A stretch of DNA of 64,000 nt from Penicillus capitatus (Eukaryota; Chlorophyta), in NCBI GenBank assembly GCA_965649825.1, contig OZ287702.1, positions 1,178,001 to 1,242,000 on the forward strand. Reading direction: 5' to 3'. Position 1 is the first letter of the stretch. Every line of letters begins with the position of its first letter. The position numbers were made by a program, and so were the translations under genes. The notes under the pieces are model-generated. The model was not told where the DNA came from. It saw only the letters and a program-made list of their open reading frames with translations, and did not search any database. This document shows positions 24,275-33,700 of the stretch, piece after piece.

Positions 24275-25043
24275 TTTCGGCAACAAACACGACATCGTTC
24301 GCTCGCTAACCACAAACCGTGCAAATTTCTTAATCGACGCACCACAGATCAAACCACTCGCTTTCGACGGATTATCTCGAAATATGGTTCGGCGCTTCGA
24401 GCATTTAAAGTTCAGATCAGCGGAGAACGGCACTCTTTTAACTTCGTGTTTTGAAGTACTATGCAGCAGAATGTTACGGACATCAAAAATACAAGCAAAG
24501 GTTACGTACAGATCGTTACGGATTCTAAAGTTAGCAAACCTGCTTCTTAATCAAGTGCACAATAGTAAGACTACTGATGTGATGTCTTTAAAGAGCTAAA
24601 GTAAATCTTCTCTAGCTCTGCAGACCATGAGTCTGATAGAATATGAACTGTGGAGTCTACACTTCATGGTTTCTAATCCCTCCTTTACACTTATGCAAAA
24701 CAGCGGAGGGGAATAGAAAGCCTTCTATCTTAATCTTAGCTTTTTAGTCACTGTTCTTTTACCTTCTAGCGCTTTCAAACACCCTAAAGCCCCCTGTGCC
24801 GACGTCGCATTGCTGTGCGCAACTTCCTTTCTTGTGAAAGTGATTCTAGGCGAAGGACTCTCATTAAAACTCAGTGTGATACCCTTGCAATAGATGAGAA
24901 CAAAAAATCTTTGCAAACTAAAAGTGAGATAACACTGAATCAAGAAGTCCGGAACCCGCAAATCGCTTTGTCTCAAACTACCGATTCATTGTGCATACGC
25001 GTTTGGACTACTGTGAAGAGGCTGTCGCACTGTCGATAAACGA

Positions 25044-25177
25044 CGCTGTCAACGACGAAGGCAGATCGCTTTAAAGACTGTTCAATCATTGTTAGTCCGG
25101 ATTTTATAAACGTAGGCGTCACATCTACGCATCCCCTTGGTCAACTGCACGACGGTGGACAGCTGTCCACTGACAGG
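25044..25177 (-). repeat. Inverted short repeat, right copy, with 16-bp palindrome
   Basis: Reverse-complement partner of 24145-24274. It carries the same perfect palindrome at 25155-25170 and the same TATAAA motif (as TTTATA on the plus strand near 25114). With the left copy it encloses about 770 bp. It could be a terminal inverted repeat of a small non-autonomous element or a dispersed repeat inserted twice. Confidence 0.7.
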
Positions 25178-27272
25178 GGCATGATGGAGAGATGGACTTA
25201 TTAGAATTATTATCATTGATCAAATAGGTTGTTAAAAGTCAAACTGTAGCACTCGTGTCTGTGCCTTTTGACCAACTTCGTTCTCCCTGTGACATTTGAA
25301 AACAACGCCTCGCTACTCTTTTAGTTTTGATTTCTGCCGCGAGACGAGATCTATGGCTAAATAAGAAGTCGAACAGTATTGTTTGGCAAGAATTTAAACA
25401 AATAGTTTGTCTCACTCGCATTGTTTACTTTTCCTAAAGTTGCACGCTTCTTATGAAAGTGCTCATTCTCAAAATTAATTGTTGTTGCGGACGATTGACC
25501 GTACCCGGTTGCATATGTTCCAGATCCCTCTTAATAGCGAAGAATTGAATTTTCATTTGCGTACTATCCGTAGCCAACAAAACGCATTGGCCTTTTTTAA
25601 GCATCACGAAACCGACATCCTTATGCATTGTTTAATTGCGAGTTCTCATTCTGGGAAAACTTCTTAATAGATCCAACAACGTCTTCGAGGCAACATCTTA
25701 GTCGCTTATCGTTGGCGTTTCCACAGAGGATTTTGCCTCTAGCCAACCTAGACGTGGAATGTCTACAACGCAAGCATTCTAAATGTTATCCTATCGACAC
25801 ATCTACAATAAAATGTAAGAGAGACGGCAAGTTTCGAATTCTTGCCAGAGTCCACAGTACCAATGGCAAATGCAGTGGAGGAGATACGTAACCCTCCAAC
25901 GGCAGATGAAAACGGCAGAGTATCTTACTTCATCAAGCGGTCTTTAAGCTGCGTCAAGCCTTTCTAATGGTATCGGCGTTATCACTTGGTTCATGGCCGT
26001 TTTGTATCCTAAACCGAGTAACCGTCGGTATAGGCCCTAACCAATAATGCTCCAAAAGAAAGACATTTTTGGGATTGTGTGAACGATACGAAAAAAGTCA
26101 GAGTTAAACACGCGTCGACGTCGATGGAAACGCACTCAACGATAGAGTCAAAAACACGAGATATTCTTACACGAATTCTCTTCCTCAAACACCCAGTATG
26201 GTCAAGGTTTCCTATTCTTCACTTTTGATAGTCAGAAAATAGAGGGCGAGTTTGCCTGCAATTTCCCTACCCCTATGCGGAAGTTGCGCAAAAGCTATTC
26301 ACCTGTCGCTCTCCATGATTTGGAGGCGCCTTGGTGGATATTGCTTCTGCAATAGTTCTCGAAGGTTACTTGCTAGCAGTTAGGTTGTCAACCTCCCATA
26401 CACATCCTATCGCGCTTCTCGTACCTTTTGTTTGCAGTGACGTATCAAGTGACTTTGGACCACGATCGTATATAACATGCTTTCAAACGACTTAAAATGG
26501 TGAAAGCACTTTCTTCGAAATACCCACATTAATGAACATTTTCGTATTGGAGTCTTTTCATTATCCATCACACGATATTCTGATACGTCGGCTTAACTGA
26601 GAGTATTTCACTTCAATGTTTGTTTATATGTATTTCTCTCCCATACACAGAAGCCTCATTTGCAACACATCGATCTTTTCTTAAAGTGCTCTCCGATTTG
26701 TTCAACAGAATGCGAGAAAGACCAGTCGAAAGACCAGTCTACCGACCATTGATGCTTCGAGATCTAAACAAGTAGTAGAATCCATTAGGAATATCGCCCT
26801 CGTCTCCGAGTAGAAAAAAAAACATCCTAACCAACGCAGTGGCTGCTTGGCCAATAGAAGCCATTTTGCCTGTCAGGTATAAACGCAGAAAGGATGTATT
26901 ACGCCGCTAGAACAACAGATCTTCTTCTCCATTAGGTTAAAAGCCTCATTTCTTTATCAGTCCTTCATCGGAATTAGGTCATTAGTCCAAAGCTCATTTC
27001 CATGAGTGCTGCCGAGGACAGAAGAGTGCACAGCATATCAGTCATACGTAGAACTAAACTCAACTGCCTGTCACTTCCATTTCCGTCATGGCAACGCGAG
27101 AGTAAGAGTGTAGTCAATGAGGGCCCGCGGTACGAAAGCTCTCTCAGCGTCTTAGAATTAGCATCTGTGATAACAGAGAATGAGCGAGTCGACGTCACAT
27201 CAAATTGCCGCGCGCTTTTAGAGGTAGGCATCTATTCACTAGTTCGAGTTATTTGGATTTCGTTTTGCGTAC

Positions 27273-28625
27273 ATGAGCTCTTCTCTGCTATCTCCAAACA
27301 ACGTTTTGGAGGAAAATGGTGTTTTGACTTCTAAAGAAACAATTCAGAGATTATTACCCCACTTTCGCGATGCTGTTCTCGATATACGCGACTTTAAGTC
27401 TCTTCGAGTGGTCGGTGAAGGGGCATTCGCCACAGTTCATAAATGCCAACGCCTCTCGACGCAAGAGGTCGTCGCCGTTAAAGTCCTGAAGCCGCAGATG
27501 CTACGTCACGAACAAGACGTCTACGATTTCTTCTTAGAGGCCCAAGTCCTGAGAAAACTAAAACACGATGCGGTCGTCCGTTTCATCGGTATCTGCTACG
27601 GACGACTGCAGCAGAAATACGGATACGACTCGCTCTGTGTGGTGACTGAGTTTATGGAGGGAGGCACATTGAAATCATGGATCCAAGCACAGACGGAGCG
27701 TCCGGAGCGTGTCATCTACACGAAGAGAACCGCATTGCAATGGATGATTCAAATCGCAGAAGGACTAGATTATTTACACACAAGGCGCGTCGCCATTATC
27801 CATCGAGATCTGAAGCCGGAGAACATCTTGTTGTGTCCAGCTGAGCCGAATTCGACACGATATGTGGTAAAGATAGCCGATTTCGGACTGAGTGCCATGA
27901 TATCGACCTCTTCACAGCAAATGTCGATCGAAACGGATTCCTCGATGGAACTGGACCGTATTGACTCCGAAGCACTGCCGGAGTTGCTCAAACACGGACA
28001 GCAACGAGTGGACCGATCGCTGGATACGTTGAAGAAAGCAATGAAGGGAGTATCGTTGGTCTTTCACATGGACGGAAAGTGGCCACAAACAACGTCAGGT
28101 TCTCAGCTGGGGACACTTCCACGCTGCATGACTGGAAAGACTGGTTCGTTGCTGTACATGGCACCCGAAGTTCTCAGATCGCAGAAATATAACGAACGCG
28201 TCGATGTCTTCAGTTTTGGCACGATCTTATATGAGACTCTGCAAGGTGTACGTGTTGCGGAGAGGTTTGGAAAGAACTACACAGTGACAGAGGTTCAGAA
28301 ATTCGCAGACACTGTTCGAGACGGCTACAGGTTGCCAATTCCCGATGACTGGCCAGAAGAGATCCGGTCACTCATCGAGATGTGTTGGAAAGGTCTCTAC
28401 CTAACGGTCTTCACCGCACTTATGTTAAACATGTGTTCTGTAGATGAACCCGAGCAGAGGCCTTCCATGAGGCAGGTAGCCACAAGGCTCAGACAAATGT
28501 ACAAATCCGGAGTGTTTGGCAAACAGACAAAGAGAGCAGGGAAGAAGGGTTCATGTTTCTCCTGTTTTCGTCCCAAAATCCCGCATCATTCACAATCACC
28601 AGCAGCACGATCTCCTCTGTCATGA
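27273..28625 (+). CDS. Protein kinase (tyrosine-kinase-like type) with long activation-segment insert
   Basis: Two exons (27273-28392 and 28444-28625) give 433 aa. The 51-nt intron 28393-28443 is in frame without a stop and would be missed by simple ORF reading; removing it restores CWKDEPEQRPSM, the usual kinase end motif. Kinase motifs: glycine loop GEGAFATV (about 48-55), VAVK lysine (70), IIHRDLKPENILL (about 175-187), ADFGLSAM (DFG 203-205), TGSLLYMAPEVL (APE 297-299) and VDVFSFGTILYE. All catalytic residues are present, so it should be active. DFG and APE are ~94 residues apart instead of the usual 20-35, because of a Ser/Thr- and Lys-rich insert. The C-terminus is basic with a CFSCF cluster that could be lipidated. 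The overall pattern fits TKL/Ser-Thr kinases; the substrate is unknown. Confidence 0.88.
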   Translation: MSSSLLSPNNVLEENGVLTSKETIQRLLPHFRDAVLDIRDFKSLRVVGEGAFATVHKCQRLSTQEVVAVKVLKPQMLRHEQDVYDFFLEAQVLRKLKHDAVVRFIGICYGRLQQKYGYDSLCVVTEFMEGGTLKSWIQAQTERPERVIYTKRTALQWMIQIAEGLDYLHTRRVAIIHRDLKPENILLCPAEPNSTRYVVKIADFGLSAMISTSSQQMSIETDSSMELDRIDSEALPELLKHGQQRVDRSLDTLKKAMKGVSLVFHMDGKWPQTTSGSQLGTLPRCMTGKTGSLLYMAPEVLRSQKYNERVDVFSFGTILYETLQGVRVAERFGKNYTVTEVQKFADTVRDGYRLPIPDDWPEEIRSLIEMCWKGLYLTVFTALMLNMCSVDEPEQRPSMRQVATRLRQMYKSGVFGKQTKRAGKKGSCFSCFRPKIPHHSQSPAARSPLS

Positions 28626-30717
28626 AAAAGTCTTATTGCGTTAGCTTCGACATTTATTTCTTCCGCCTGAAAGGGAGGCATTCAGAGTTTTCGATTTCTC
28701 TCGATTGTAGATTATTTCCCTTGCAGATGTCATCTGAACTGCTAAAGCATCTTCTAAAAACAATCACAACGCTCATTGAGTATGTTCATTGCGCACCTCC
28801 CACAGTGATTGCTTGTATGTGGAAATTTCTGTGTTCGTCGACATCGCTGTTACAAAGGATTATGAGAAGGGCCGATAAACTCACGTTGTAGCAGCTAACT
28901 TTATTCCATTTCCTTTCTTTAGTGTGTTATATTAAGAATGCGATAATCAAATCGTGGTGCGGCGTTCTCGTCGTTTACGGCAACGAGAGAAGATTAGGAT
29001 CTTCTGCTTGCGACCCATTCTATCGCTGAGATCCATACAATGCTGTACCAATCCGTCAGAGCCGAGAACAGGCAGCTTACTTAACAATCCTGTTTCGCAC
29101 TTTATATGCAAAAGTTCGAGCCAGTCATTTCTACTGCTTCTAGGAAGATCAGTTCTCTCTTGATGTCAGGTTGAAGCGTGACCTTGTTATCTCGTGCTGA
29201 AAAAAGGATAGCAATTGCACGTCTGTAGAGGCCAGAGAACAGTGGAAAAGGTGTTTATGCTACTGTCGCCAAGCATAATGTCGAGGCAGCTTCAAATTCG
29301 TTGGATGCGCAGTCGCATATCTGGAAGAAGTAGAAGTTTGTGGAGATAAGCAGAGTGCGCATGCCTCTGTTAGTCCACTCCGTGAAAAAGCACTTCCGAT
29401 TACTCAAGTTCGACGAAGAACAAGTCAGTTGAGGTTGATGATGGGGCTTCAATGATAGGATTTATCCAAAAAACACGATTCAGTAGTACCTGCAACAAAT
29501 GGTCGTATAAACGTATCCGTCATCAAGACATCAAGATACAAGTTCGTCTTCAGACCATTAGTTAGTTCTCCCTGCTAGAATGAAGATCGAACAGTGTTCG
29601 AAAGCTGAGTTAAATCGAGACATCGATGCACTGAAGTTTCGGGCGGTCGGCGGAATGTTGTTAGGTGAGTGTTAAGATGGATCGATGTCACCTCGCTTAC
29701 AGTGAAGGATAACACTGCCACTGAGTACGAACGAATGAATAAACGGTTCCTTTTTTCTGGCGCGTCTTTCGCGACTGAGTGAGGTTTCACTAAAAGAACG
29801 CATAGTGCACTGATGCTTTTATCGCATACGTTCCACTCTATAGGTGCAAAGACGAAATAGAACGATGTGCGTTTCCCCGTAAAAACGTGAAGTTCTCAAA
29901 ACTGTCAAGATCATGGGTACGAATCGAGTGTGGGTCGGTATTCAATAAGCATGACATCCTTCGGAACCCTACATCGAACGCGGACGCGGAGAAATCGACT
30001 GCCTCTGAGTGTCACTGACGGCAGCGTTGCAACTCCACACCCAGTCATTTGCCAATGAGGATTCATGCGATCGGCCTCAAGATTCACACGTGGTGCGCTT
30101 GCATAGCGAGGCCGATGAAGTCATCCACAGAAAAGAAACACCTTCGCCGAGAAAGAGCTCGCCCTCATCGAGAAGAAATCAGCAAGTAGGCGAATAACCG
30201 CCACCTTCTCTTCTATTTTCACTTGTAGCAAAAATGAGCTCCAAAGACGACATCCCTAAGTTACACAGCTACACAAAGAAACAAACAGATGCAAGCATGC
30301 ATGGATCGACAAAGGACCGGGACTCAGAAATATGTGGCAAACACGACAAGCTTTGCAGCGCTGAGGTGTAATAAAAGCAATCTACTTAGCGAGCAAACGA
30401 AGATATAATGTGATACCTAAAGAAAATCTCCATTTGATAGGAAGGATTCATCATTTCCGACGGCCAACAAGATTAGGCAAGCAACGGTCCAGCGCAAAAG
30501 TTATATCACGCATCAAAATTTACGCAAAGACGAAATCATTAAAGAATTCGGAAGGTAACTTTTACTCCAAGATGACCTTCACATTGAAAACAGTGTTTGA
30601 CCCATGTTGTCTCCCTAGGGAAACATCATACGTTTACAATAATAACTTTAACAACGCTTGCGATACAAGTTTAAAGAGAAAGACAAAGACAAACAAACAA
30701 AAAAATCATCTTGAACT
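28626..30717. other. Intergenic region, no gene seen
   Basis: About 2.1 kb between the kinase stop and the stop of the NB-ARC-TPR gene (the two converge). Only short frames without motifs occur, for example 103 codons at 30410-30721. It is AT-richer than the neighbouring coding DNA. Confidence 0.5.
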
Positions 30718-33700
30718 TTAATGATCGCCGACATGTTCGAGCATTTTCCGAGCCCTTTCCCAATAAGGCAGTGCGTCGTTGTCCCTTCCCACTCGTTCGA
30801 GTCCGATGGCATAGCTTTTGATGCAAGCAACGACGTCCGGATGATCCGCGTCGCCGTAACAGCGCTCGCACATCTCCAGGGCCTTCTTGTAGAGCGGCAG
30901 TGCGTCGTTGTCCCTACCAACTCGCGAGAGTACGATGGCATAGCTTTTGATGCAAGTAACGACGTAAGGATGATCCGCCTCGCCGTGAAGGCGCTCGCAC
31001 ATCTCCAGGGCCTTCTTTTTGAGCGGCAATGCGTCGTTGTCCCTTCCCGTTTCTTCGAGTCCGATGGCATAGCTTCTGATGCACTCGACGACGTCCGGAT
31101 GATCCGCCTCGCCGTGAAGGCGCTCGCACATCTCCAAGGCCTTCTTTTTGAGCGGCAGCGCATCGTTCTCCCTTCCCGTTTTTCCGAGTCTGATGGCATA
31201 GGTTCTGATGCTCTCGACGACGTCCGGATGATCCGCGTCGCCGTGAAGGCGCTCGCACATCTCCAGGGCCTTCTTGTCGAGCGGCAGTGCGTCGTTGTCC
31301 CTTCCCGTTTCTCCGAGTCTGAAGGTATAGCTTTTGATGCAAGCAACGACGTCCGGATGATCCGCGTCGCCGTGAAGGCGCTCGCACATCTCCAGGGCCT
31401 TCTTGTAGAGCGGCAGTGCGTCGTTGTCCCTTCCAACTCCCGAGAGTCCGATGGCATAGCTTTTGATGCTCTCGACGACGTCCGGATGATCCGCGTCGCC
31501 GTGAAGTCGCTCGCACATCTCCAGGGCCTTCTTTTTGAGCGGCAGCGCATCGTTGTATCTTCCCGTTTCTTCGAGTCCGATGGCATAGATTCTTATGCTC
31601 TCGACGACGTCCGGATGATCCGCGTCGCCGTGAAGGCGCTCGCACATCTCCAGGGCCTTCTTTTTGAGCGGCAGCGCATCGTTGTTCCTTCCCGTGTTTC
31701 CGAGTCCGATGGCATAGATTCTGACGCACTCGACGACGTTCGGATGATCCGCCTTGCCGTGAAGGCGCTCGCACATCTCCAGGGCCTTCTTATAGAACGG
31801 CAGCGCATCGTTCTCCCTTCCAACTCGTGAGAGTCCCAAGGCATAGCTTTTGATGCAAGCAACGACGTCCGGATGATCCGCCTCGCCGTGAAGGCGCTCG
31901 CACATCTCCAGGGCCTTCTTATAGAGCGGCAGCGCATCGTTGTTCCTTCCAACTCGCGTGAGTCCGATGGCATAGCTTTTGATGCAAGTAACGACGTAAG
32001 GATGATCCGCCTCGCCGTGAAGGCGCTCGCACATCTCCAGGGCCTTCTTTTTGAGCGGCAATGCGTCGTTGTCCCTTCCCGTTTCTTCGAGTCCGATGGC
32101 ATAGCTTCTGATGCACTCGACGACGTCCGGATGATCCGCCTCGCCGTGAAGGCGCTCGCACATCTCCAAGGCCTTCTTTTTGAGCGGCAGCGCATCGTTC
32201 TCCCTTCCCGTTTTTCCGAGTCTGATGGCATAGGTTCTGATGCTCTCGACGACGTCCGGATGATCCGCGTCGCCGTGAAGGCGCTCGCACATCTCCAGGG
32301 CCTTCTTGTCGAGCGGCAGTGCGTCGTTGTCCCTTCCCGTTTCTCCGAGTCTGAAAGTATAGCTTTTGATGCAAGCAACGACGTCCGGATGATCCGCGTC
32401 GCCGTGAAGGCGCTCGCACATCTCCAGGGCCTTCTTGTAGAGCGACAGTGCGTCGTTGTCCCTTCCAACTCCCGAGAGTCCGATGGCATAGCTTTTGATG
32501 CTCTCGACGACGTCCGGATGATCCGCGTCGCCGTGAAGTCGCTCGCACATCTCCAGGGCCTTCTTTTTGAGCGGCAGCGCATCGTTGTATCTTCCCGTTT
32601 CTTCGAGTCCGATGGCATAGATTCTTATGCTCTCGACGACGTCCGGATGATCCGCGTCGCCGTGAAGGCGCTCGCACATCTCCAGGGCCTTCTTTTTGAG
32701 CGGCAGCGCATCGTTGTTCCTTCCCGTGTTTCCGAGTCCGATGGCATAGATTCTGACGCACTCGACGACGTTCGGATGATCCGCCTTGCCGTGAAGGCGC
32801 TCGCACATCTCCAGGGCCTTCTTATAGAACGGCAGCGCATCGTTCTCCCTTCCAACTCGTGAGAGTCCCAAGGCATAGCTTTTGATGCAAGCAACGACGT
32901 CCGGATGATCCGCCTCGCCGTGAAGGCGCTCGCACATCTCCAGGGCCTTCTTATAGAGCGGCAGCGCATCGTTGTTCCTTCCAACTCGCGTGAGTCCGAT
33001 GGCATAGCTTTTGATGCAAGTAACGACGTAAGGATGATCCGCCTCGCCGTGAAGGCGCTCGCACATCTCCAGGGCCTTCTTTTTGAGCGGTAATGCGTCG
33101 TTGTCCCTTCCCGTTTCTTCGAGTCCGATGGCATAGATTCTGATGCACTCGACGACGTCCGGATGATCCGCCTTGCCGTGAAGGCGCTCGCACATCTCCA
33201 GGGCCTTCTTATCGAACGGCAATGAGTCGTTGTGCCTTCCAACTCGTGAGAGTCCGATGGCATAGCTTTTGATGCATTCGACGACGTCCGGGTGATCCGC
33301 CTCGCCGTGAAGGCGCTCACATATCTCGAAGGCCCTTTTCGCGTATAGTAGCGATTTTTGGAACATGCATATTTCACCGTAGGCTTGTGATATATGTCGG
33401 AGTAGCTTTAATTCCACGTCAATGTCCTTGCAGTGCCTGCAGTGATCCAGAAGCAACGACCCGTTGCGTGCGAGCGAAGTCCACCGTTCTCGGTTTGAAC
33501 GATCCGTTTTCCACTTGCTGATATATGGGTCGATTGAATCCACCAGTATGTTAATGGTATCTCCGATTGTAACTGTGTCTTTTTTTTCGACCTTTTGGTA
33601 TTGGCCGAAAATACTGCTGTCGTTGTTTAGGAGGAGGTGTCTGACTAGAAGTTGCGTTTCTGCGTGCATGTAGATCTCGTTCTTCTCTCTATCCCAGGAG

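Larger units (their letters stand above)
24139..27272. other. Gene-poor, AT-richer region with an inverted repeat pair
   Basis: About 3.1 kb without a supported gene between the A2M copy 1 start and the kinase start. Frames of 60-118 codons exist (for example 24243-24599 plus and 24725-24976 minus) but none shows family motifs. Notable content is the inverted repeat pair at 24145-24274 and 25044-25177. The stretch 25890-27270 shows nothing I can name; it should contain the kinase promoter. Confidence 0.5.

Noticed and set aside
28393-28443. Kinase as a single-exon gene with 17 extra residues before the end motif
   Set aside because: Removing 51 nt with GT-AG ends restores CWKDEPEQRPS exactly, and the size matches the other introns.
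30721-32862. Long plus-strand frames (369 and 329 codons) and other minus frames over 30648-33377
   Set aside because: They are mirror or shifted readings of the 129-bp TPR repeat, whose period is a multiple of three, so any open frame in one unit stays open in all. The TPR reading has the family consensus; the others have none.
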